This document shows, piece after piece, positions 41,055 to 48,603 of a stretch of DNA of 54,430 nt. The stretch lies in the NCBI GenBank assembly GCA_903891415.1, contig CAITEH010000084.1:1-54430 (forward strand). Reading direction: 5' to 3'. The translations under genes and the position numbers were made by a program. Within the stretch, counting starts at the first letter, position 1. Every line of letters starts with the position of its first letter. The DNA comes from Candidatus Firestoneibacteriota bacterium (GTDB lineage: Bacteria > Oederibacteriota > D2-FULL-39-29). Below the pieces are notes generated by a model. The model was not told the DNA's origin, did not search any database, and saw nothing but the letters and a program-made list of their open reading frames with translations.

Positions 41055-41070
41055 CCGTAACAGCTCCTGT

Positions 41071-41997
41071 TTACTTCTTTTCCTGTTTTTTAAAGTATTC
41101 CAGGGTTTCTTTTATGCCTTCTTCCAGGCAGGTCTCCGGTTCCCATTTAAGGGCTTTTTTAGCTTCTGCCGCGCCTAAAATATTTTTCCGGATATCCCCC
41201 GGCCTTGCCGGGCCATGGGCCGCTTTTCCTTTAAAGCCGGCAGTTTCAGCAATTACCTTATAAAGTTCATTCACATCCACGCCCCTGCCGGTGCCGATAT
41301 TCAAGCTCCCGCGGTAGCGGCTTTCAAGCGCCAGAAGATTGGCGCGCGCCACATCTTTACAGTAAACATAATCCCGTACATATTTGCCGTCCCCGTTAAT
41401 AACGGGCGCCTTGCCGGAAAGCAGGGACCTGGAAAAAATAGCTACAACACCGGCCTCGCCGTGCGGGTCCTGTCTCGGCCCGTAGACATTGGAATACCGG
41501 AGCGCCGTGTAATTCAATTTGTATTCCCGGCTGTAGAACCGGATATAATATTCGACCGCCATCTTGGAGATACCGTACGGCGAACAGGCCTGTAAAGGGA
41601 ATTTTTCGGTGACCGGGAATTTGTCCGGCTCGCCGTAGACCGTCCCGCCGGAAGAAGCGAAGATAAATTTCTTGACCCCGTTAAGCCTCGCGAATTCCAG
41701 AAGATTAAGGGAACCCGTGATATTGGTTTCCGCGTCAAACAGAGGGTCCCGGACCGAAGCCGAAACGCTTATCTGCGCCGCCTCGTGGATAATGTAGTCG
41801 GGCTTTTCCTTCCTGAGGATCAGAGTGGTTTCACGGCTTTTAATATCCGCTTTGTATAACTCTGCCTTTTTATTGACATTACCGGGTTTACCGGAGGAAA
41901 GATTGTCTATTACCGCCACTTTATAATTATTTTCAATTAAAATATCAACTATATGCGAGCCGATAAAACCCGCGCCGCCTGTAACTATTACTTTCAT
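41071..41997 (-). CDS. galE: NAD-dependent UDP-hexose 4-epimerase
   Basis: A 308-residue extended short-chain dehydrogenase. NAD motif GGAGFIGSHIVDIL, catalytic serine region ASSGGTVYGEPD and the YxxxK pair in SPYGISKMAVEYY are present. The gal context supports UDP-glucose/UDP-galactose epimerisation, although related enzymes act on UDP-GlcNAc or other sugars. The start overlaps the stop of the small upstream gene (ATGA), so it is translated by coupling. Confidence 0.9.
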   Translation of the reverse strand: MKVIVTGGAGFIGSHIVDILIENNYKVAVIDNLSSGKPGNVNKKAELYKADIKSRETTLILRKEKPDYIIHEAAQISVSASVRDPLFDAETNITGSLNLLEFARLNGVKKFIFASSGGTVYGEPDKFPVTEKFPLQACSPYGISKMAVEYYIRFYSREYKLNYTALRYSNVYGPRQDPHGEAGVVAIFSRSLLSGKAPVINGDGKYVRDYVYCKDVARANLLALESRYRGSLNIGTGRGVDVNELYKVIAETAGFKGKAAHGPARPGDIRKNILGAAEAKKALKWEPETCLEEGIKETLEYFKKQEKK

Positions 41998-42113
41998 TTT
42001 GCCCCCTTTTTCTTTTTTCGGGAACTTTTTTTTGCCTTAGCCCAGCTGTAATAAACAAGATACCTGCCATCCTGCAGGTTAACCGTCTTTTTATTGAGTT
42101 TTTTTGTTTTCAT
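41994..42113 (-). CDS. 39-residue basic small protein coupled to galE
   Basis: A small gene with a good ribosome-binding site (AAGGA, about 5 nt before ATG) whose stop TGA overlaps the galE start. The product begins MKTKKLNKKTVNLQDGRYLV, continues with a YYSW segment, and ends in a strongly basic tail (SSRKKKKGAK); about a third of the residues are lysine. The middle segment NLQDGRYLVYYSW is not repetitive and looks like a folded core. I do not recognise the family. It could be a small nucleic-acid-binding protein or only a leader peptide for galE. Confidence 0.6.
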   Translation of the reverse strand: MKTKKLNKKTVNLQDGRYLVYYSWAKAKKSSRKKKKGAK

Positions 42114-42177
42114 CTTTTCCTTCTTTTCAAAAAAGATATTTTGCCTTTGTTGAGAGCTGTAAAAAAGACACCGGGCC

Positions 42178-42229
42178 GCTAATGCAAACAAAGACACTGG
42201 ATCGCTGATGCAAACAAAGACACTGGATC
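42178..42229. repeat. Two 26-bp direct repeats
   Basis: Two adjacent copies of a 26-bp unit (starting GCTAATGC/GCTGATGC and ending CACTGGATC) differ at one base. A third, decayed copy lies just before, around 42160-42177 (AAAAAAGACACCGGGCC). Confidence 0.8.
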
Positions 42230-42278
42230 CTCGATAGGAACACTCGAGGATGACAGAAAAATTGTCATTTTTCTGTCA
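42227..42278. repeat. Two adjoining hairpins of a TGACAG element
   Basis: ATCCTCGA (42227-42234) pairs with TCGAGGAT (42244-42251). Directly after, TGACAGAAAAA (42251-42261) pairs with TTTTTCTGTCA (42268-42278), an 11-bp perfect stem with a 6-nt loop. Confidence 0.75.
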
Positions 42279-42299
42279 CTTTATACCTTTGACCTGCTT

Positions 42300-42363
42300 A
42301 ATATCCTTCAATGATTTTAGACCTTACAAACCTTATAAACTTTAAAAACCTTAAAAACTTCGT
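42300..42363. repeat. 9-nt-period element with conserved head, copy 3
   Basis: Head AATATCCTTCAATGATTTTA, then units GACCTTACA, AACCTTATA, AACTTTAAA, AACCTTAAA, AACTTCG in a 9-nt register. The whole 42114-42367 gap holds only this, the hairpins and the direct repeats; no gene was seen in it. Confidence 0.75.
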
Positions 42364-42367
42364 TCCA

Positions 42368-43336
42368 CTACTCTATCCCGTATTCTTTCATTTTGCGCCA
42401 CAAGGTAGAACGGGAAATACCGAGTTTTTTTGCGGCAACAGTATGGTTATTCAGGGTTTTCTTCAGTGTTTCGCTGATGAGGCGTTTTTCCATTCCGGCA
42501 AGGGTCTCAAAACCAAAACCCGGGAGCTCCGTGTTTTCAAGCCCGCCGGTTTTTGAAGCTTCCAGCAGGGCCTGCGCCGGCATTCCTGAAGGCAGGTCGG
42601 CTTTTGTGATCGCGCCCTTTTCCGAAAAAATAATAGCATGCTTGACTATATTGGAAAGCTCCCGGATATTCCCGGGATAATCATAATTCATCAGCGTGGT
42701 AATTACATCATCAGCGATGGTGATCACGTTCTTATCATACTCCGCGTTATATTTTTCCATAAAATAACGTATCAACGGAAGCACGTCGTCGCGTCTTTCA
42801 CGCAGCGGCGGAATATGTATCCTCACCACGTTCAGCCGGAAGAAAAGGTCTTCCCGGAACCTGCCCGCGGCTATTTCTTTCCAGAGGTCTTTATTGGTAG
42901 CGGCTATTATCCTTACGTCTATCTTTTTGGATTCAGTTTCTCCTATCCGCCTTACTTCGCCGTTTTCCAGGACCCGGAGCATCTTGGATTGCAGGGCAAG
43001 GGACATATCGCCTATTTCATCAAGAAAAATAGTCCCGTTATTGGCTTCTTCCATGAGCCCTTTTTTATCGGCAGTAGCTCCGGTATAGGAACCTTTTTTG
43101 TAGCCGAAAAGCTCGCTTTCCAGAAGATTTTCCGGAATAGCCGAGCAGTTGATGGCAACGAAAGGCTGTCCGGCGCGCTTGCTTGCCCTGTGGAGCTCTT
43201 CGGCAAATACTCCCTTACCTACCCCAGTTTCACCCGTAAGCAGGACAGTGGAATCAGTAGGAGCGACCTTGGCAATAATATTATGGATCTTTTTTATTGC
43301 CTGGCTTTTTCCGACTATATTATCGTCTGGTAGCAT
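42368..43336 (-). CDS. PspF-like sigma-54 activator (AAA+ plus Fis-type HTH)
   Basis: A 322-residue enhancer-binding protein without any sensory domain. The AAA+ core has Walker A GETGVGKG (35-42), the sigma-54 contact loop GSYTGA (82-87; consensus GAFTGA), Walker B GTIFLDEIGD and the arginine-finger region FREDLFFRLNVVRIHIPPLRERR. The C-terminal Fis-like helix-turn-helix is LNNHTVAAKKLGISRSTLWR. It would drive transcription from -24/-12 promoters with RpoN. It lies 2 nt after comEA. With no receiver or GAF domain, its activity may be set by another protein or its level. Confidence 0.93.
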   Translation of the reverse strand: MLPDDNIVGKSQAIKKIHNIIAKVAPTDSTVLLTGETGVGKGVFAEELHRASKRAGQPFVAINCSAIPENLLESELFGYKKGSYTGATADKKGLMEEANNGTIFLDEIGDMSLALQSKMLRVLENGEVRRIGETESKKIDVRIIAATNKDLWKEIAAGRFREDLFFRLNVVRIHIPPLRERRDDVLPLIRYFMEKYNAEYDKNVITIADDVITTLMNYDYPGNIRELSNIVKHAIIFSEKGAITKADLPSGMPAQALLEASKTGGLENTELPGFGFETLAGMEKRLISETLKKTLNNHTVAAKKLGISRSTLWRKMKEYGIE

Positions 43337-43338
43337 TA

Positions 43339-43662
43339 TTACTCCGCCGAGATCCGTTCTTTGAGTTTAAGAAAGGTTTTTTCGCTTACACCTTTGACCT
43401 TTTTGAGTTCTTCGATAGTTGCGAACTTTCCGTGTCCGGTGCGGTAAGCAAGTATATTTTGCGCCGTCTTTTTGCCTATATTCGGCAAAGAATCCAGTTC
43501 CTCTGCTCCCGCGGTGTTGATATTTATCAGATAATAACTGAGGATTGCGCGTCCCGGGGGCCTGGTTCCGGCCGTGTCCTTAAAAGGGGCTCTAACCCAA
43601 AGATAGGCCAGCAGGCCCGCAAAAAAAAGCGCTAAAAAAATGAGAGAGAGTTTCTTTGCCAT
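43339..43662 (-). CDS. ComEA-like helix-hairpin-helix protein
   Basis: A 107-residue protein with an N-terminal membrane anchor (about 5-24) and a C-terminal pair of HhH motifs: ININTAGAEELDSLPNIGKK, then FATIEELKKVKGVSEKTF. ComEA proteins bind incoming DNA during natural transformation. This one lacks the SLBB part found in longer versions. It overlaps the pth stop (TAATG). No other competence gene is visible, so DNA uptake is not proved. Confidence 0.88.
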   Translation of the reverse strand: MAKKLSLIFLALFFAGLLAYLWVRAPFKDTAGTRPPGRAILSYYLININTAGAEELDSLPNIGKKTAQNILAYRTGHGKFATIEELKKVKGVSEKTFLKLKERISAE

Positions 43663-44213
43663 TAACCGTTAAATTTGTTCATAGAGGCCTCTACGGAATT
43701 CCCGGCAAGCAGAAATTCGGCGGCTTCGGCCGCTTTGCCGACAGCTTCTTGCAAAACCTCTTTTTCGTCTTTACTAAAATCCGAAAGGACATAGTTGATC
43801 ACGTCCTTGGGTTTGTCCGTCCGGGAGATGCCGAGGCGGATGCGTGTAAAACCCGTATCCGCCAGGCAATCGATTATTGACTGAACGCCTTTATGGCCGC
43901 CGCTGCTGCCGCCGTGCCTGACCCGGAGTTTCCCGAGCGGCAGGTCCAGGTCGTCATGGATCACCAGCAGGTCTTTTACGGTAGCGTTAAACTTAGTAAG
44001 CAGGCATTTCACCGCGTCGCCGCTTTTATTCATATACGTCTGCGGCTTGGCGTAGAGCGTAGCCTTTTTTTCTCCAAGGAGCGAAAAGCATTCCTTGCGC
44101 GATAACTTCAAAGCCAGGCGGCCCGCGAGTTCATCCAGCACCATAAAACCCGCGTTATGCCGCGTGTTTAAATACTTCGCGTCGGGATTGCCCAGCCCAA
44201 TAACCAGCTTCAT
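43662..44213 (-). CDS. pth: Peptidyl-tRNA hydrolase
   Basis: A 183-residue Pth that recycles peptidyl-tRNA. It has GLGNPDAKYLNTRHNAGFMV with the catalytic His, KPQTYMNKSGDAV, the VIHDDLDLPLGKLRVRHGG segment and GHKGVQSI. The start overlaps the L25 gene by 4 nt; L25 and pth are neighbours in many genomes. Confidence 0.96.
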   Translation of the reverse strand: MKLVIGLGNPDAKYLNTRHNAGFMVLDELAGRLALKLSRKECFSLLGEKKATLYAKPQTYMNKSGDAVKCLLTKFNATVKDLLVIHDDLDLPLGKLRVRHGGSSGGHKGVQSIIDCLADTGFTRIRLGISRTDKPKDVINYVLSDFSKDEKEVLQEAVGKAAEAAEFLLAGNSVEASMNKFNG

Positions 44214-44938
44214 TTTTTAATTTCTTTTTTGGCTTCTTCTTTAGCTTCGGCTTTTTCCTTGCTCTTGCCTTCTTTTTCTTTTTCAGCGGCAAGCCGTTTT
44301 TCCTCGCGTTCTTTCTCGCCGATAACTTCAGGGCCGGTCGGCGCTTCTTCCGCGACTGCGCCGGGTACGGGTTCTTCTTCGACCTTAACAACACTGACAA
44401 TGACCACGACATCTTTCGGGTTATCGAGCAGTTTAATGCCCGCGCCTAATTTCAGGTCGCCGACATGTATGGAATCATTAATAGCCAGGCCGGAAACATC
44501 AAGCAGTACCGCTTCCGGAAGGTCTCCGGGCAGGCCTTTCACTTTCAGGGTTCTTAAAGGCTGTTCAAGCACCCCGCCCAGCTTGACGCCGGGAGCTTCA
44601 CCCACGATCCGGGTTTGAATTGAAACAATAATTTCTTCTTTCATATTGACCTTGTAAAGATCCACATGGATGACCTTGCCCGTGACCGGATGCACCTGTA
44701 CTTCCTTGAACATCGCGGTAACATCCGCCTTGCCGTCCAGCTTGAGATTGACCATAACATTACGGCCTCTCTTGGTGGAGAGCACCGCGCCCAATTCCTT
44801 GGCATCAATGGCAAGCGCTGTGCCTTCTTCTTTTTTACCGTAAAGGACCGCAGGGATCTCCGCTTTTTCCCTTATTCGATAAGCCGCGTTTCTGCCTCTT
44901 TCCTGCCTTACTTTTGCTTTTAATTCAACTTGTTCCAT
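44210..44938 (-). CDS. rplY: Ribosomal protein L25/Ctc family
   Basis: A 242-residue L25/Ctc protein that binds 5S rRNA. The N-terminal L25 domain has RQERGRNAAYRIREKAEIPAVLYG and the longer TL5-type C-terminal domain has LKVKGLPGDLPEAVLLDVSG. The last about 50 residues are a low-complexity run of lysine, glutamate and alanine. A strong AGGAGGAG ribosome-binding site precedes the ATG. It lies 33 nt after prs. Confidence 0.94.
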   Translation of the reverse strand: MEQVELKAKVRQERGRNAAYRIREKAEIPAVLYGKKEEGTALAIDAKELGAVLSTKRGRNVMVNLKLDGKADVTAMFKEVQVHPVTGKVIHVDLYKVNMKEEIIVSIQTRIVGEAPGVKLGGVLEQPLRTLKVKGLPGDLPEAVLLDVSGLAINDSIHVGDLKLGAGIKLLDNPKDVVVIVSVVKVEEEPVPGAVAEEAPTGPEVIGEKEREEKRLAAEKEKEGKSKEKAEAKEEAKKEIKK

Positions 44939-44971
44939 ATCTCCTCCTGAAATTTTTTCTTTTAGCCCGGT

Positions 44972-45925
44972 TCAGCGAAACAGTTTGGTTACCGAAGTCT
45001 CATGGTGAATGCTCTTAATAGCTTCGCCCAAAACCCCTGACACTGAAATGACCTTTATTTTTTTGATATTTTTGGCTTCTTCCGATAAAGGAATTGTATC
45101 CGTTACCATGACTTCTTTTAAGACAGAATTCTTGATCTTGTCCAGCGCCGCGCCCGAAAAAACGGCATGCGTAGCGCAGGCATAAATATCCCTGGCGCCG
45201 TGTTTCTTGAGAAAATTCGCCGCTTCCACCATCGTGCCCGCGGTGGAGATCATATCATCGGGAATAAGCACATTCTTACCGTTAACATCTCCTATCAGCG
45301 ACAGCGCTTCCACTTTATTTGAATGATACCTTCTTTTGTCAACAATAGCTATTGATGTCCCGAGCCGCTCCGCAAAACTCCGTGCCATCTTGGAGCCGCC
45401 CATATCTGAAGCCGCAACCACCAGGTCTTTAATTTTTTTCTTTGCGAACTCCCTGGCCAGCACCGGTTCCGCGATAAGGTGATCGACCGGTATGTCAAAG
45501 AAACCCTGGACCTGCGCCGCGTGAAGGTCCATGGCAATTACCCTGGAAGCCCCCGCGCTTGTAAGGAGATTCGCGATCAATTTAGCCGAAATGGCGACCC
45601 TGGGCTGGTCTTTCCGGTCCTGCCGGGCATAGGAGTAATAAGGAATAACCACCGTGATCCTTCTGGCGGACGATCTTCTAAAAGCGTCGATCATGAGGAA
45701 TAATTCCATAAGATTCTCATTTACCGGCGTGCAGGTCGGCTGGACGATGAAACAATCCGCGCCGCGGACATTGTCGGCGATCTTAACCCAGCTTTCGCCG
45801 TCGGGGAACTTTCTTATTACCATCCTCCCGTGAGAAACCCGCAAGTACTTGCAAATTTTATGAAAAAGTTCAGGATTCGCACTGCCGCCAAAGACTTTTA
45901 ATTTATAATTTTTTAGAACCAGCAT
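44972..45925 (-). CDS. prs: Ribose-phosphate pyrophosphokinase
   Basis: A 317-residue enzyme making PRPP from ribose 5-phosphate and ATP. Visible are FPDGESWVKIADNVRGADCF, YYSYARQDRKDQPRVAISAK, the signature DLHAAQVQGFFDIPVDHL and the PRPP loop DDMISTAGTMVEAANFLK. It overlaps the upstream pyrophosphorylase gene by 1 nt, matching the glmU-prs-rplY-pth order of many bacteria. Confidence 0.96.
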   Translation of the reverse strand: MLVLKNYKLKVFGGSANPELFHKICKYLRVSHGRMVIRKFPDGESWVKIADNVRGADCFIVQPTCTPVNENLMELFLMIDAFRRSSARRITVVIPYYSYARQDRKDQPRVAISAKLIANLLTSAGASRVIAMDLHAAQVQGFFDIPVDHLIAEPVLAREFAKKKIKDLVVAASDMGGSKMARSFAERLGTSIAIVDKRRYHSNKVEALSLIGDVNGKNVLIPDDMISTAGTMVEAANFLKKHGARDIYACATHAVFSGAALDKIKNSVLKEVMVTDTIPLSEEAKNIKKIKVISVSGVLGEAIKSIHHETSVTKLFR

Positions 45926-46671
45926 CAGCGCCCCCTTTTATCAGTTATTCTTTTTTTAAGGTATTTTTCGGCGGCTTTAAGACGGGCTGTATCATCCACG
46001 CCCATAACCTCGCCCGGATTTTTCACCGGAGCCGTACCGATCCTGCAGCCTTTTTCTTTTAAGATCCTGACCGCGTCGGTCAGATAATACTCGCCTTTCA
46101 GTTTATTCTTTTTTATCCGGCCCAGCGCGAAGGAGAGCATTTTTGCGTCAAAGCAGTAGATCCCGGTGTTTATTTCTTTTATCCTTTTTTGCTTTGCCGT
46201 AGCACTCTTCTCTTCTACTATGCCGGCTGCCTCGCCCTTTTTGTTGCGTATTATCCGGCCATAGTTGAAAGGATCCCTGACCCGGGTAGTCACGAGCGTA
46301 ACTTTATTCTGTTCTTTGTTGTGGGTTTCAATAATGCTCTTCAGGGTCCCCGCCGTAATAAGCGGCGTGTCGCCGCAAAGGATCAGGATATCTCCGCTGT
46401 AATTCTTGAAATGATAAGCAGCGCTTTTTACGGCATCCCCGGTCCCCAGCAGCTTCTTCTGAACAGCGGTTTTAACCCATTTGGGAAGGGCCTTTTTTAC
46501 AAGAGCCCTTTTATAACCGACAACAACTATAGTTTTTTCTATTTCTTTCAAAGAAAACAGCTGTCCCAAAATATGCAAAATCATTGGTTTCCCGCAGACT
46601 TTATGCAAAACCTTAGGCAGGGTGGATTTCATCCGTTTTCCCATACCGCCGGCAAGAACTACTGCAAACAT
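45925..46671 (-). CDS. GlmU-type nucleotidyltransferase lacking the acetyltransferase domain
   Basis: A 248-residue protein corresponding to the N-terminal pyrophosphorylase half of GlmU: LAGGMGKRMKSTLPKVLHKVCGKPMILHI, then LCGDTPLITAGTLK and EINTGIYCFDAKMLSFALGRIKKNKLKGEYYLTD. These are the UDP-GlcNAc pyrophosphorylase residues. The left-handed helix that acetylates glucosamine 1-phosphate is absent, so another enzyme must supply that step. The start overlaps a promoter with almost no leader (46680-46708) and has no ribosome-binding site. The position ahead of prs is that of glmU. Confidence 0.88.
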   Translation of the reverse strand: MFAVVLAGGMGKRMKSTLPKVLHKVCGKPMILHILGQLFSLKEIEKTIVVVGYKRALVKKALPKWVKTAVQKKLLGTGDAVKSAAYHFKNYSGDILILCGDTPLITAGTLKSIIETHNKEQNKVTLVTTRVRDPFNYGRIIRNKKGEAAGIVEEKSATAKQKRIKEINTGIYCFDAKMLSFALGRIKKNKLKGEYYLTDAVRILKEKGCRIGTAPVKNPGEVMGVDDTARLKAAEKYLKKRITDKRGR

Positions 46672-46679
46672 AGGTAAGT

Positions 46680-46708
46680 ATTTTAGCGGATTTTTCGGGA
46701 AAAATCAA
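46680..46708 (-). promoter_or_regulatory. Promoter of the GlmU-like/prs gene run
   Basis: TTGATT (46703-46708), a 17-nt spacer, TAAAAT (46680-46685). The predicted start is about 46673, two bases before the ATG at 46671. The -35 overlaps the end of the TPR gene. Confidence 0.65.
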
Positions 46709-47763
46709 GGGAAATTGAGTATACTGTTCCTTTTTAAAACACTTTGCCATTTTGTATTGAAATTGCAATACTTTCCGGCCGGGTTTAGCCCTGTTTTTTT
46801 TGTGAAAAACAAGCCCATTTCACCGTGAATAACTTCCAGCCGGAGCCCGTATTTTTTGCTTTTTTTGACCGCTCTCTTGAAGAGTTTTAGGGCGGCCCCT
46901 CTTTGGCCTTCATTTCTTTTTATTTCACCATCTTGCAGAACTATATAAACAAGCCCCCTGTGATCCGCGGCTTTCTTGAACAGGCCGCCTGCTTTTTTAT
47001 TCAGCCGGGCAGCTTCCTTAGTTTTCCCCAGGCAAAGAAGGGTATTCGCGCGGCCCCAAAGGACATAGGCATAATTTATCTCATCGCCAAAAGACCTGTA
47101 ATATTTCCCGGCCTTTTGATAGAGCGCGTTCGAGGCGCCGTAATTACCGAGCATCCTGTTCGCGCTGCCCAGCCCGCAATTTGAGTAGGCCAGCCCGAAA
47201 ACATCCTTCCTGCTCCTGAAGTATTTATTGGCGGCCTTATAGCATTTTAGAGATTCCTTAAACCGGCCCAGGATACGCAGCGTCCCGCCCCGGCCGCAAA
47301 GCGCGTAAGCAAGCTCTTCCTTATTTTTTGTTTCCCTGTAAAGCGCGACCGACCGGTCAAAGGCCTTACCGGCCTCCTTCAACCTTCCTGTTATCCTGTA
47401 AAGCCCGCCCAGGCACCAGAGAGAGTAAGCGGCCCCTTCGTTGTCACCCAGCGATTTGTAGATCCTGCGCGCTTTTATAAAACACTCTGCGGAGGTTTTA
47501 TAATTCATAAGCGCTCTAAAAGTCATGCCCCGTCCCATCGCAATATCCGCGGCAGGGGCCGGGGCTTTAAAAATATACCGGCCTGCATCGTCGTAGGCCC
47601 GCCGGGCCGCATGATAGCTGCCGGTCATTCTCAGCATATCGCCGAGGCCGTAGTAAGCTTCATAAGAGGGCACTTTTCCCGTTTCAAGCGCGTAGTACTT
47701 CGCGGCCTCTTTAAATTTTGAAAGGCCCCTCAACCTGTCCGCTTTTTCCAGATAACTTTTCAT
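46705..47763 (-). CDS. Tetratricopeptide repeat protein
   Basis: A 352-residue protein built almost entirely of TPR units about 40 residues apart, for example ALCGRGGTLRILGRFKESLK and NCGLGSANRMLGNYGASNAL. The units look like the 40-residue type found in MalT/Nimbus-like sensors and in cytosolic scaffold proteins. No signal peptide or enzymatic domain is visible. It probably mediates protein contacts. It is preceded by AAAGGGA and lies divergent from dcd. Confidence 0.85.
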   Translation of the reverse strand: MKSYLEKADRLRGLSKFKEAAKYYALETGKVPSYEAYYGLGDMLRMTGSYHAARRAYDDAGRYIFKAPAPAADIAMGRGMTFRALMNYKTSAECFIKARRIYKSLGDNEGAAYSLWCLGGLYRITGRLKEAGKAFDRSVALYRETKNKEELAYALCGRGGTLRILGRFKESLKCYKAANKYFRSRKDVFGLAYSNCGLGSANRMLGNYGASNALYQKAGKYYRSFGDEINYAYVLWGRANTLLCLGKTKEAARLNKKAGGLFKKAADHRGLVYIVLQDGEIKRNEGQRGAALKLFKRAVKKSKKYGLRLEVIHGEMGLFFTKKTGLNPAGKYCNFNTKWQSVLKRNSILNFP

Positions 47764-47776
47764 TTTTCCCTTTTGA

Positions 47777-47788
47777 AGGATATATCCT
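47777..47788. promoter_or_regulatory. 12-bp palindrome upstream of the TPR gene
   Basis: AGGATATATCCT is a perfect palindrome 13 nt before the start of the TPR gene. It could be an operator. Confidence 0.3.
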
Positions 47789-47872
47789 GTTTTTAATATG
47801 TTAACATTTCATTTTTTCAAAGTAAAGTCAATTGAGGTTTTGTGTGCTCTCTGAAACATAAGTTCTACTTTT

Positions 47873-47924
47873 AGATTGCTTCGTCATCTAATCGCGTCTA
47901 ACGCCGCATTCCTCGCAATGACAG
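47873..47924. repeat. REP-like intergenic element (AGATTGCTTC...GCAATGACAG type)
   Basis: Starts AGATTGCTTCGTC and ends CCTCGCAATGACAG. Elements with these two ends are widespread between genes in many bacterial genomes. It shares the TGACAG end with the elements at 26105 and 42227. It lies in the 250-nt gap between the divergent TPR and dcd genes, which contains no other feature apart from the promoters. Confidence 0.75.
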
Positions 47925-47978
47925 CTGAAATTAATTAAGAAAAACAGGACAGGAATTTTTGACCGGCTTATTTTTGGC

Positions 47979-48007
47979 TTTACTAAGAATAGTTCTTCCT
48001 GTAAAAT
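47979..48007 (+). promoter_or_regulatory. dcd: Promoter of dcd
   Basis: TTTACT (47979-47984), 17 nt, TAAAAT (48002-48007). The predicted start is at 48013-48014, the A of the dcd ATG. No Shine-Dalgarno sequence lies upstream. Confidence 0.55.
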
Positions 48008-48013
48008 GTAACT

Positions 48014-48562
48014 ATGCCGGTAAAGCCTGACAAGTGGATAATAAAGATGGCAAAAGAAAAGGCGATGATAACGCCTTTCGCGGAAGCACAGGTCAGAAAA
48101 AACGTGATCTCTTTCGGAGTGGGTTCTTACGGCTATGATTTCCGGATCGCGGACGAGTTCCAGCTCCCGAAAAAACTTCCTCTCCTGGACCCTAAGAATA
48201 TCCTGCCGGGAATGTTCGGGACAAGAAAAGCCGCGTATTGTATCATTCCTCCGGGCTCTTTTATTCTCGGCAGATCGGTCGAGTATTTTAAGATCCCGCG
48301 GGAAATAGTCACTATCTGCAGCGGAAAATCCACCTACGCGCGGGTCGGGGTCATAGTAAATGTCACGCCTTTTGAACCTGAATGGGAAGGGTATGCCACG
48401 CTTTCTATTGTAAACGCTGGGAATTCACCTGTAAAGATCTATGCCAACGAAGGAATCGGCCAGCTTATTTTTCTGGAAGCCACCGACCTTTGTGATATTT
48501 CCTACGCAGATAAGAAAGGCAAGTACCAGGCGCAAAGTTCGATTACCCACGCAAAACTTTAG
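48014..48562 (+). CDS. dcd: dCTP deaminase
   Basis: A 182-residue enzyme that deaminates dCTP to dUTP for thymidylate synthesis. It has GSYGYDFRIAD, then SGKSTYARVGVIVNVTPFEP and the EWEGYATLSIVN segment with the catalytic glutamate. PVKPDKWIIKMAKEKAMITPF matches the family N-terminus, which fixes the start. It is the only complete plus-strand gene, alone between a divergent and a convergent neighbour, and its transcript seems leaderless. Confidence 0.95.
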   Translation: MPVKPDKWIIKMAKEKAMITPFAEAQVRKNVISFGVGSYGYDFRIADEFQLPKKLPLLDPKNILPGMFGTRKAAYCIIPPGSFILGRSVEYFKIPREIVTICSGKSTYARVGVIVNVTPFEPEWEGYATLSIVNAGNSPVKIYANEGIGQLIFLEATDLCDISYADKKGKYQAQSSITHAKL

Positions 48563-48603
48563 TTCTCTTTTAATATTTTACTTTTGTAATTTGTTGTCGT
48601 TTG

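Noticed and set aside
42114-42367. CRISPR array, because of the 26-bp repeats
   Set aside because: Only two adjacent copies without spacers and no cas gene nearby.
43339-43662. Competence locus
   Set aside because: The ComEA-like gene stands among translation genes with no comEC, comF or pilus gene.
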